A stretch of 5,862 bases of DNA from Candidatus Methanocomedens sp. (GCA_013374385.1 QBUR01000118.1:1-5862); one strand, 5' to 3'; counted from the first letter of the stretch, positions 1-4,870 are shown. Numbers and translations: made by a program. Notes: generated from the letters alone by a model not told the origin.

Positions 1-65
1 ATTTGGATACATTATAGGGTTGACTTGACACTAGTTCATTTGAGTGATCTGGTATGTCCGGTGAT

Positions 66-84
66 TGAAATTAAAAATCATAAA
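66..84 (+). promoter_or_regulatory. Putative promoter (BRE/TATA-like) of the csl4-rpoL-DUF99 operon
   Basis: An A/T-rich element (GAAATTAAAAATCATAAAG) lies about 45 bp upstream of the csl4 GTG. A purine-led GAAA followed by TTAAAAAT resembles an archaeal BRE plus TATA box. Transcription starting about 26 bp downstream, near position 101, would leave a leader of roughly 19 nt that contains the AAAGGAAG ribosome site at 106-113. The placement is consistent, but the box is weak, and an upstream promoter outside the window cannot be excluded. Confidence 0.35.
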
Positions 85-119
85 GAGGGATTATTATTAG
101 ACTCAAAAGGAAGAAAACC

Positions 120-854
120 GTGTCCAGACGAATACTGACGAAAGATGATTCTGCAGAAGAACAACAGGCTTCACTGGATGATGTGAAAAATACTGACGAA
201 GAGGTCGTTGAAACTGAAGAAATAAAAGCGGCCGATACAATTAAAACAGAAACCCCTGTATTACATGAAATTACAGAAACTGGTGAATTAATACTACCAG
301 GGGATATGATAGGTACAGGCGAAGAGTTCATATCAGGTAAAAACACCTTCAAACATGGAGGAAATATCTATTCCACAGCCACTGGTATGGTAAATATTAA
401 CCAGAAGTCACGTAACATTTCGGTTGTTCCAAAGACCAATGTGCCGCCAAAACTCGAGATGGGAGATGTGGTCATCGGGCGTGTGAACGATCTGAGAAGC
501 TCTGTTGCGCTGGTAGAAATTGCAAAGATAGAAGGTAAAGGCGAGCGCGAGATCGTTAATCTTCAACAGGCTGCGGTCCACATATCCAATCTGAAGGATG
601 GATATGTAAAAAATATTACTGATGAGATGAGTCCCTTTGATATCATCAAGGCTAAGGTCATTGACTTAAGAAGTATGAGACTTTCCACTGCTGGCAAGGA
701 CCTGGGCGTTATAAAGGCATATTGTTCTAAATGTAACGTGGACCTGATCAAACCTTCAGAGGATGGAAATAAAGGTTTCATGTTGAAATGCCCGGTATGT
801 GGGAAAATGGAATCTCGAAAAGTATCCACCGAATATGGTAATTATACTGCTTAG
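120..854 (+). CDS. csl4: Exosome complex RNA-binding subunit Csl4, with acidic N-terminal extension
   Basis: Csl4 is one of the two RNA-binding cap proteins (with Rrp4) of the archaeal exosome. It helps recruit RNA substrates, and in archaea also DnaG, to the Rrp41/Rrp42 ring. In this 244-residue protein the N-terminal Csl4 domain starts near residue 55 (ELILPGDMIGTGEEFISG, 56-73). An S1 RNA-binding domain spans about 112-190, beginning MGDVVIGRV. A C-terminal zinc ribbon has Cys202/Cys205 (CSKC) and Cys224/Cys227 (CPVC). Residues 1-52 form an Asp/Glu/Thr-rich, probably disordered extension that archaeal Csl4 proteins of about 180-200 residues mostly lack. The start is GTG with AAGGAAG about 8 nt upstream. 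There is no in-frame ATG before Met63, and a second GTG exists at 183. It is the first gene of an operon with rpoL 12 bp downstream. The identification is firm; the exact start is less so. Confidence 0.93.
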   Translation: MSRRILTKDDSAEEQQASLDDVKNTDEEVVETEEIKAADTIKTETPVLHEITETGELILPGDMIGTGEEFISGKNTFKHGGNIYSTATGMVNINQKSRNISVVPKTNVPPKLEMGDVVIGRVNDLRSSVALVEIAKIEGKGEREIVNLQQAAVHISNLKDGYVKNITDEMSPFDIIKAKVIDLRSMRLSTAGKDLGVIKAYCSKCNVDLIKPSEDGNKGFMLKCPVCGKMESRKVSTEYGNYTA

Positions 855-859
855 AGGTG
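854..859 (+). promoter_or_regulatory. Ribosome binding site that decides the rpoL start
   Basis: GAGGTG matches the archaeal anti-Shine-Dalgarno sequence and overlaps the last base of the csl4 stop codon. The spacing of 7 nt to ATG 867 is normal, while ATG 861 would be only 1 nt away. The site therefore argues for the downstream ATG. Confidence 0.65.
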
Positions 860-866
860 TATGAAC

Positions 867-1145
867 ATGGACTTAAAGGTTATAGAAAAGAGTGATACTC
901 AAATACTTGTTGAGATTGGGGGTGAGAGTCACACATTGCTAAATACTCTGAAGTCATCGCTACTGGACGACCCCAGAGTGGAAGTGGCTACTTACGATAT
1001 CAAACATCCTACTATCAGTGACCCTGTGCTTTTCGTAAAAACAGATGGGGTTGATCCTATAGTTGCTATTACGGAAGCATCTGAACGGCTCATTGAAGTA
1101 TATGAAGAGTTCAAGACTGTTTTCAGTGAGAAGGCCAGTATTTAG
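867..1145 (+). CDS. rpoL: DNA-directed RNA polymerase subunit L (Rpo11)
   Basis: Rpo11/RpoL is a small assembly subunit of archaeal RNA polymerase. It pairs with Rpo3 (RpoD) and corresponds to eukaryotic Rpb11 and one half of the bacterial alpha dimer. The 92-residue protein carries the family signature GESHTLLNTLKSSLL (19-33), then YDIKHP (43-48), DPVLFVKTDG (52-61) and a C-terminal amphipathic helix. Two ATGs compete, at 861 and 867. The ribosome site GAGGTG at 854-859 overlaps the csl4 stop and sits 7 nt before 867 but only 1 nt before 861. In addition, MDLKVIEK matches the usual family N-terminus, so 867 is preferred; the longer form would add Met-Asn. The gene is translationally close to csl4 upstream and ends 3 bp before the DUF99 gene. 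Confidence 0.95.
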   Translation: MDLKVIEKSDTQILVEIGGESHTLLNTLKSSLLDDPRVEVATYDIKHPTISDPVLFVKTDGVDPIVAITEASERLIEVYEEFKTVFSEKASI

Positions 1146-1148
1146 GTC

Positions 1149-1727
1149 ATGCACATCAAACCAGAGATAAGAATTCTGGGTATCGATGATTCGTCACTGC
1201 ACAGTGAGCCGGTGATGATAGTGGGTGCCATGTTCAGGGGCGGGGACTGGTTGGATGGTGTTTTACGCTCCAATATTACAAAGGATGGTACTGATGCCAC
1301 TGAAGTTATCATCAGGATGGTGACCGGCAGCAAGCATTTCGGACAGGTCAGGGTTCTGATGTTCGATGGTGTGACATATGCCGGTTTTAATGTGGTTGAT
1401 ATCAAAGCGGTCTATGAGGAAACAGGTATTGGGTGTATCGTGGTTATGAGGGACTGCCCTGATTTTGACCGGATACGTGCCGCTTTGAAACATCTGCCCG
1501 ACCCGGATATACGATGGGAAATGATTAAACGGACCGGTGAGATACACAAGGTGATAAGCCGTGAGGGTGAAAACCCCATCTTCATCCAGCACTGCGGTAT
1601 CGACCTGGAAGATGCCAGGGATATTGTGCAACTTTCCTCAACCCACAGCAATGTACCCGAACCGTTGAGGGTAGCGCACCTGATTGCGACGGGTATCGTG
1701 TGTGGAGAGTCCACTGGTAAGGCGTGA
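1149..1727 (+). CDS. DUF99 / UPF0215 family protein (endonuclease V-like fold, function unknown)
   Basis: This 192-residue protein belongs to the archaeal DUF99 (UPF0215) family. Visible family motifs are RILGIDDSS (8-16), FRGGDWLDGVL (29-39), DGTDAT (46-51), FDGVTYAGFNVVDI (72-85) and VPEPLRVAHLIA (169-180) followed by GES (186-188). From general knowledge, the family is related to the RNase H-like/endonuclease V fold. Asp13 and Asp73 fall where endonuclease V places two of its metal-binding acids, but catalysis has not been shown as far as I know. The length is normal and the protein is cytosolic, with no signal or membrane segment. The start agrees with the conserved N-terminus (MHIKPEIRILGIDD). 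The ribosome site is poor: GAGAAGG lies 14 nt away, and the gene starts 3 bp after the rpoL stop, so it is probably translated by coupling to rpoL. Its context suggests a role around RNA or transcription, which is inference. Confidence 0.92.
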   Translation: MHIKPEIRILGIDDSSLHSEPVMIVGAMFRGGDWLDGVLRSNITKDGTDATEVIIRMVTGSKHFGQVRVLMFDGVTYAGFNVVDIKAVYEETGIGCIVVMRDCPDFDRIRAALKHLPDPDIRWEMIKRTGEIHKVISREGENPIFIQHCGIDLEDARDIVQLSSTHSNVPEPLRVAHLIATGIVCGESTGKA

Positions 1728-1741
1728 TTACACCTTACACC
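1728..1741 (+). repeat. Two tandem TTACACC heptamers directly after the DUF99 stop
   Basis: TTACACC occurs twice head to tail, starting on the base after the TGA stop of the DUF99 gene. The heptamer resembles the TTAACACC core of the 14-bp repeat that begins 7 bp further on and may be a degenerate relative of it. No function can be assigned. Confidence 0.6.
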
Positions 1742-1747
1742 TTGCAA

Positions 1748-1810
1748 TTAACACCGTATACTTAACACCGTATACTTAACACCGTATACTTAACACCGTA
1801 TACTTAACAC
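1748..1810 (+). repeat. Tandem repeat, 14-bp unit TTAACACCGTATAC, 4.5 perfect copies
   Basis: Four identical units occupy 1748-1761, 1762-1775, 1776-1789 and 1790-1803, followed by the half copy TTAACAC (1804-1810). There are no mismatches. Each unit contains the 6-bp palindrome GTATAC. Because the period is not a multiple of three, TAA falls in all three plus-strand frames, so the array is non-coding. It lies in the 129-bp spacer between the DUF99 gene and dph5, ending about 10 bp before the likely dph5 TATA element. It could be a set of protein binding sites in an activator position or simply a slippage-generated minisatellite. Confidence 0.97.
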
Positions 1811-1819
1811 TCCTCCATT

Positions 1820-1834
1820 CCAAATCTTTATCCT
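1820..1834 (+). promoter_or_regulatory. Putative dph5 promoter, probably giving a leaderless transcript
   Basis: CCAAATCTTTATCCT contains a TATA-like CTTTAT core centred near 1828. A start about 26 bp downstream falls at roughly 1854, almost on the ATG at 1857. The 20 bases before the ATG (rich in C and A) contain no GGAGG-type site. Together these suggest a leaderless or near-leaderless mRNA. The TATA match is only moderate. Confidence 0.4.
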
Positions 1835-1856
1835 GTCCGCACCCAAAACTACTTTT

Positions 1857-2654
1857 ATGCTCACATTCATTGGCATCGGACTTTATGACGAAAAAGACAT
1901 ATCAGTAAAAGGCCTGGAAGCAGTTCGCCGGGCCGACCATGTGTACGCCGAATTCTACACTTCGATACTTATGGGAACCAGCCCTGAAAAGCTGGAAGCA
2001 TTCTACAAACGGGAAATTACTATCCTTGATCGGGAGGACGTGGAGCAACAGCCTGATTGGCTACAGCGCGCTATTACCGAGGATGTGGTATTTTTAACAG
2101 GCGGAGATGCCATGGTCAGCACCACCCACGTAGACCTGCGCATGCGTGCCCAGGATATGGATATTGAAACACACATCATACATGGCTCATCGATCGTGAG
2201 TGCAGTCCCTGGCCTGACCGGACTGCAGAACTACCGCCTCGGCAAATCCGCAACCATCCCTCATCCTTATACCCATAAGGGCAGGAACATTATCTCGCAC
2301 ACCCCGTACGATACCATCAAATCCAATCTGGAAGCCGATATGCATACCCTGATATTCCTGGACATAGACCCTGAAAAAGGATACATGACCATCAACCGTG
2401 GCTGTGAACTCCTTCTGGAAATAGACTCACAGGAAGGGAAACTTGACCTGGCCGGACGCCTGGGTGTGGGTGTGGCCAGGGCAGGTTCGCCTGAACCCGT
2501 GGTAAAGGCCCTGCCTTTGGGTGAACTGGCTGACTTCGATTTCGGTGGTCCATTGCAAATAATGGTTGTGCCGGCAGACCTTCATTTCATGGAAGCTGAG
2601 GCATTGGTAAAACTGGCAGGAGCGCCGGGTGGGATACTGGATACTGCCAAGTAA
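1857..2654 (+). CDS. dph5: Diphthine synthase (diphthamide biosynthesis methyltransferase Dph5/DphB)
   Basis: Dph5 uses S-adenosylmethionine to methylate the amino-carboxypropyl-histidine of elongation factor 2, giving diphthine, the second stage of diphthamide synthesis. The 265-residue length is typical of the archaeal enzyme and of the tetrapyrrole-methylase fold. Visible features are the N-terminal MLTFIGIGLYDEKDISVKGL (1-20), the SAM-binding loop GGDAMVSTTH (82-91), HGSSIVSAVPGLTGLQNYRL (109-128), LDIDPEKGYMTIN (168-180) and VARAGSPEPVVKA (206-218), with a C-terminal GGPLQIMVVPADLHFMEAEAL segment split around residues 230-250. Some usually conserved positions differ, notably Ala where GGDP is common and GPLQ where GPLH is common. 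The gene stands alone after the repeat spacer and converges on the NYN gene with 29 bp between stops. The start is supported by the conserved N-terminus, although no ribosome site is visible. Confidence 0.95.
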   Translation: MLTFIGIGLYDEKDISVKGLEAVRRADHVYAEFYTSILMGTSPEKLEAFYKREITILDREDVEQQPDWLQRAITEDVVFLTGGDAMVSTTHVDLRMRAQDMDIETHIIHGSSIVSAVPGLTGLQNYRLGKSATIPHPYTHKGRNIISHTPYDTIKSNLEADMHTLIFLDIDPEKGYMTINRGCELLLEIDSQEGKLDLAGRLGVGVARAGSPEPVVKALPLGELADFDFGGPLQIMVVPADLHFMEAEALVKLAGAPGGILDTAK

Positions 2655-2683
2655 GTGCAGGCTTATGTTGAGGTTTCAGTACT

Positions 2684-3235
2684 TTACACGTCTAGTTCGC
2701 CTTTTTCGCCCCTCTTATCTCCTTCACGGGCCTCGACATTGTATTCGTGTCCCATCACACCTTCTTTCATGATTATCACGTAATCTGCAGAATTCTTGAG
2801 CCCGATAGACATCCCTGGTTCAGCACCGAACAGGATGGTCTCCATACCGTGTTCATTGGCCTTGTTAAGCAATGGTTTGAAATCTGCATCCCTGGTTACC
2901 AATGCAATGGTGTCGATACCAGGATTAAATACCATTTCCATTCCTTCCACAGAAAGCCTGACATCCACATCACTGCTGCAGATGATAGGTTCCAAGCCCT
3001 GGGTCTCAATGGCTTCAACTAATTTTTCTGGCGCATATTGATTCAGGAATACCCTGCCTATCTTTATAGTACCGTAATCCTTGAGCACATCCCGTATCCC
3101 TTCAAGATCTATCTGGAATTCCTTGCGGAGCATATTGGGGCCGTCAACTAGCAGGGCAATTTTACGTCTCCCCTTCTCCTGCTTTGAACCAAGATAATTA
3201 CGAATAGCTCCAAAACCACTCTTCATAGGTTTCAT
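2684..3235 (-). CDS. NYN-domain (PIN-like, DUF88/TIGR00288 type) protein, putative RNase
   Basis: The NYN domain is a PIN-like nuclease fold with a metal site built from conserved aspartates. In the preferred 183-residue form these appear as LLVDGPNML (28-36, Asp31 and Asn34), SSDVDVRL (87-94, Asp89/Asp91) and VTRDADFKPLL (113-123, Asp116/Asp118), with FGAEPG (136-141) and NSADYVI (148-154) towards the end. This suggests an active RNase, but the substrate is unknown. The last 15 residues are charged and probably disordered. The frame is open back to 3307, which would add 24 residues beginning MFNNSV. However, ATG at 3235 has AAGGGGA 6 nt upstream and a TATA-like box near 3277, placing the longer start upstream of the probable transcription start. 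The gene follows the methyltransferase in the same direction but has its own promoter. NYN identification is strong; function is inferred. Confidence 0.9.
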   Translation of the reverse strand: MKPMKSGFGAIRNYLGSKQEKGRRKIALLVDGPNMLRKEFQIDLEGIRDVLKDYGTIKIGRVFLNQYAPEKLVEAIETQGLEPIICSSDVDVRLSVEGMEMVFNPGIDTIALVTRDADFKPLLNKANEHGMETILFGAEPGMSIGLKNSADYVIIMKEGVMGHEYNVEAREGDKRGEKGELDV

Positions 3236-3240
3236 TTTCG

Positions 3241-3248
3241 TTCCCCTT
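3241..3248 (-). promoter_or_regulatory. Ribosome binding site that decides the NYN gene start
   Basis: On the minus strand AAGGGGAA lies just before ATG 3235, with 7 nt between GGGG and the start codon. The alternative upstream start at 3307 has no comparable site, so this supports the shorter protein. Confidence 0.6.
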
Positions 3249-3271
3249 ACAAACCAAATGTGACACAAGGT

Positions 3272-3286
3272 CATAAATATACTATA
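3272..3286 (-). promoter_or_regulatory. TATA-like promoter of the NYN gene
   Basis: On the minus strand this reads TATAGTATATTTATG, with the best TATA core TATATTTAT around 3273-3281. A start about 26 bp downstream (near 3251) gives a leader of about 16 nt that includes the AAGGGGA ribosome site. It implies that the NYN gene can be transcribed independently of the methyltransferase gene, whose stop codon is 100 bp upstream of the NYN start. Confidence 0.5.
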
Positions 3287-3335
3287 TCGAACACTATTAT
3301 TAAACACAGGTAAGTAAAGAACTTTACTATTTTTT

Positions 3336-4196
3336 CTAATGCTTAATCAGGTCGAATACCCAGCGGCTTACCCCGGGTGCTACATTCCCACACCTGCGAT
3401 AGAACTCCACTTCCAGGCTGTTACGTTCGTACTCTTCCACCAGACCCGGAATCTGGTGCGGCTTCTTGAAGGTATAGAAATGCATAATGCCGCCCTTCCT
3501 TATCATCCCCGCAATATCCCACAAAAACTGGTCCATTCCGTATGGTGTAGGTATTATTGCCCTGTCAAATCCTGCTTTAAGCATTTGCGGGATACATTTT
3601 GCATCACCCTGGATTATGGATATGAATTTCTCAACGTGGTTCAGCCTCACATTGCCGGCCAGCCACTGACAAGCCATTGGATTATTGTCCACTGCTGTGA
3701 CCATAGCCCCACGTACTGCTGCCGGAATGACAAAAGGACCCACACCGCTAAAGGGTACCAGCACATGCTCATCGGGTCTTACTTTTGATGCAACACGGAA
3801 TCTCTCATACGAAAGATGAGTATTGAAGAACACCGTCTTCACATCCAGGCGGTAAAGATGCCCGTATTCCCTGTGCAGAGTAATAGTTTCGCTGCCAAAT
3901 AGTGTTTCGTAACCGCCCAGACGTGCTTCCCCTTCCAGCATACCCACCTTGTTTAACACTGTTTTGATGTTCTTTCGCTGCTCAGTTATTGTTTTTGCAA
4001 TGATATGTCTGTATGCCTGCAATTGATGCGGGATGACGATGACTGCCACATCTCCTATTACCTCATATCTGTTGGGAACCAGATGCAACAGCGACTCAGG
4101 AACTGCGTCTTTTTCCCGAATTTTATTCCTGAGCATCATATCAAGCAAACCTGTATCCTGGCTGCATATAAAGTTCTTATTATTTGTCTCATACAA
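3336..4196 (-). CDS. Trm5/TYW2-family (COG2520) SAM-dependent methyltransferase, divergent paralogue
   Basis: The family includes Trm5, which makes m1G37 in tRNA, and TYW2/Taw2, which acts in wyosine synthesis. Visible features in the 286-residue form are the D2-like segment PNRYEVIGDVAVIVIP (41-56), KTVLNKVG (78-85), HREYGHLYRLDV (108-119) and FFNTHLSYERFRVA (123-136). The SAM fold follows: VLVPFSGVGPFVIPAA (145-160), AVDNNPMA (168-175), NVRLNHV (182-188), GDAK (197-200), the post-beta4 loop IIPTPYGMDQFL (214-225) and GGIMHFYTF (235-243). The tRNA-elbow-binding D1 domain of full-length Trm5 (about 330 residues) appears absent, so the size is closer to Taw2. The usual asparagine-containing loop is replaced by IPTP, so the exact reaction is uncertain. 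The start is unclear: TTG at 4196 lacks a ribosome site, and the first ATGs are at 4139 and 4136 (Met20/Met21). The gene is divergent from hisI and upstream of the NYN gene on the same strand. Confidence 0.85.
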   Translation of the reverse strand: MYETNNKNFICSQDTGLLDMMLRNKIREKDAVPESLLHLVPNRYEVIGDVAVIVIPHQLQAYRHIIAKTITEQRKNIKTVLNKVGMLEGEARLGGYETLFGSETITLHREYGHLYRLDVKTVFFNTHLSYERFRVASKVRPDEHVLVPFSGVGPFVIPAAVRGAMVTAVDNNPMACQWLAGNVRLNHVEKFISIIQGDAKCIPQMLKAGFDRAIIPTPYGMDQFLWDIAGMIRKGGIMHFYTFKKPHQIPGLVEEYERNSLEVEFYRRCGNVAPGVSRWVFDLIKH

Positions 4197-4198
4197 AT

Positions 4199-4217
4199 GA
4201 TTTTATTATTATAAAGC
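4199..4217. promoter_or_regulatory. AT-rich shared promoter region between the methyltransferase gene and hisI
   Basis: Only 34 bp separate the two divergent starts. The segment contains TTTTATTATTATAAAG, which reads CTTTATAATAATAAAA on the other strand, so it offers TATA-like cores in both directions. Use of the minus-strand core (centre near 4211) would start transcription near 4185, inside the longest methyltransferase frame, favouring the internal ATG at 4139 or 4136. For hisI the same region would give a very short leader. Confidence 0.45.
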
Positions 4218-4230
4218 ATAGGGAAGTGCG

Positions 4231-4611
4231 ATGAAAATATCAGATGAGATACGCAAAGAGCTTAAATTTGATGATAAGGGGCTTATTACTGCAATAGCCC
4301 AGGATTATCAGACCAACGAGATATTAATGCTTGCCTTCATGAACCTTGAAGCCCTGGAAAAGACTGTGGATACCGGTAAGGCACATTACTACAGTCGCAG
4401 CCGGAGTAAGCAATGGCTAAAAGGCGAGAGTTCGGGACATGTCCAGGTGGTACATGAAATGTACATTGACTGCGATGCCGATGCTGTGTTGATGAAAGTT
4501 GAGCAATTAGGTGGAGGAGCTTGCCATATGGGCTATAGGTCATGTTTCTACCGCACACTTGAAGGTGACGTGGTCGGCGATAAGGTATTCAATCCTGAGG
4601 ATGTATACTAA
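4231..4611 (+). CDS. hisI: Phosphoribosyl-AMP cyclohydrolase (HisI)
   Basis: HisI opens the adenine ring of phosphoribosyl-AMP, the third step of histidine synthesis, as a zinc- and magnesium-dependent homodimer in the cytosol. The 126-residue protein is the stand-alone archaeal form, without the HisE pyrophosphatase domain found in fusions. Visible motifs are AIAQDYQTNEILMLAFMN (21-38), GKAHYYSRSRSKQWLKGESS (49-68), the magnesium site DCDAD (80-84) and the zinc ligands Cys81, Cys98 and Cys105 in GGGACHMGYRSCF (94-106). All expected metal ligands are present. ATG 4231 is preceded by AGGGAAG at 4220-4226, an acceptable ribosome site. No other his gene is in the window, so it appears monocistronic, and it is divergent from the methyltransferase gene. 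A short hairpin at 4638-4651 followed by TTTT could end its transcript. Confidence 0.97.
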   Translation: MKISDEIRKELKFDDKGLITAIAQDYQTNEILMLAFMNLEALEKTVDTGKAHYYSRSRSKQWLKGESSGHVQVVHEMYIDCDADAVLMKVEQLGGGACHMGYRSCFYRTLEGDVVGDKVFNPEDVY

Positions 4612-4637
4612 ATACATGCCAGCACCCAAACATTGGA

Positions 4638-4651
4638 CATGGTCAACCATG
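4638..4651 (+). other. Short inverted repeat downstream of hisI (CATGGTCAACCATG)
   Basis: The two 6-bp arms CATGGT and ACCATG are separated by CA; as RNA this would form a 5-bp stem with a TCAA loop. TTTT follows at 4654-4657. It lies 26 bp after the hisI stop, so it could be a weak terminator of hisI. Alternatively it is one of two dyads upstream of the small zinc-ribbon gene. It is short enough to arise by chance. Confidence 0.35.
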
Positions 4652-4663
4652 CATTTTAACGCT

Positions 4664-4675
4664 GTTAATATTAAC
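4664..4675. promoter_or_regulatory. Perfect 12-bp palindrome upstream of the zinc-ribbon gene, candidate operator
   Basis: GTTAATATTAAC is a perfect palindrome ending 5 bp before the TATA box at 4681. In archaea a site immediately upstream of BRE/TATA can bind an activator or block TBP/TFB. No regulator is known for it; the assignment rests on symmetry and position. Confidence 0.4.
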
Positions 4676-4680
4676 AATGA

Positions 4681-4690
4681 TTTTATAATA
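4681..4690 (+). promoter_or_regulatory. TATA box of the small zinc-ribbon gene
   Basis: TTTTATAATA is centred about 37 bp before the ATG at 4722. Transcription about 26 bp downstream would begin near 4711, leaving a leader of roughly 11 nt made almost entirely of the strong ribosome site GGAGGG (4711-4716), which is 5 nt from the start codon. The good spacing of both elements supports a real, separately transcribed gene. Confidence 0.6.
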
Positions 4691-4721
4691 TCAGTGACTA
4701 CACTATAATTGGAGGGTTCCC

Positions 4722-4862
4722 ATGATTCACTATTGCAAGTTATGTGAAGGTAGAATGAATTTGTTCAGGTACCCAACCGGAAAACGATATGACCATCTTG
4801 GCCGGAAACTGGTTATCTACAAATGTGTAGAATGCGGACAGGAAGAGCAGTTCGCAGAATAA
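4722..4862 (+). CDS. Small zinc-ribbon protein, 46 residues, function unknown
   Basis: The reading frame encodes 46 residues starting MIHYCKLCEG and ending QEEQFAE. Two CxxC pairs, Cys5/Cys8 (CKLC) and Cys35/Cys38 (CVEC), are separated by 26 residues rich in basic and aromatic residues (including RYPTGKRYDHLGRK), the pattern of a single zinc ribbon. The theoretical charge is near neutral to slightly basic. The pairs could bind zinc and mediate nucleic-acid or protein contact, but no family was recognised. Coding status is supported by a strong GGAGGG ribosome site 5 nt before the ATG, a correctly spaced TATA box and a terminator-like hairpin after the stop. It lies 110 bp after hisI and converges on the KaiC-like gene. 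It is easy to miss because of its length. Confidence 0.8.
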   Translation: MIHYCKLCEGRMNLFRYPTGKRYDHLGRKLVIYKCVECGQEEQFAE

Positions 4863-4870
4863 AACCTGAA

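Noticed and set aside
1..138. Open plus-strand frame from the window edge, ending in TGA at 136-138, possibly the C-terminus of an upstream gene overlapping csl4.
   Set aside because: The 45 residues show no motif I recognise, and the stretch contains a promoter-like element and ribosome site for csl4. The frame could be open by chance; sequence upstream of the window would decide.
71..352. 93-codon minus-strand open frame opposite csl4.
   Set aside because: It is a Ser/Val-rich shadow of the acidic csl4 N-terminus with no ribosome site or family resemblance. The opposing gene is well supported by its domains.
861..866. Upstream ATG for rpoL adding Met-Asn.
   Set aside because: It is only 1 nt from the GAGGTG ribosome site, whereas ATG 867 is 7 nt away and matches the family N-terminus.
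1263..1747. Two long minus-strand open frames opposite the DUF99 gene (1263-1631 and 1412-1747).
   Set aside because: Both are antisense to a gene with clear conserved motifs and have no recognisable domain or promoter.
1748..1810. The tandem array as a CRISPR array or attachment site.
   Set aside because: Units are 14 bp with no spacers between them, and there are no cas genes or integrase nearby.
3236..3307. 24-residue N-terminal extension of the NYN protein (start at 3307).
   Set aside because: The TATA-like box at about 3272-3286 and the ribosome site at 3241-3248 both place the real start at 3235, and the extension shows no family similarity.
3339..3788. 149-codon plus-strand open frame opposite the methyltransferase.
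   Set aside because: The minus-strand frame carries the complete SAM-methyltransferase motifs; the plus-strand translation is rich in Cys/His/Tyr without any pattern.
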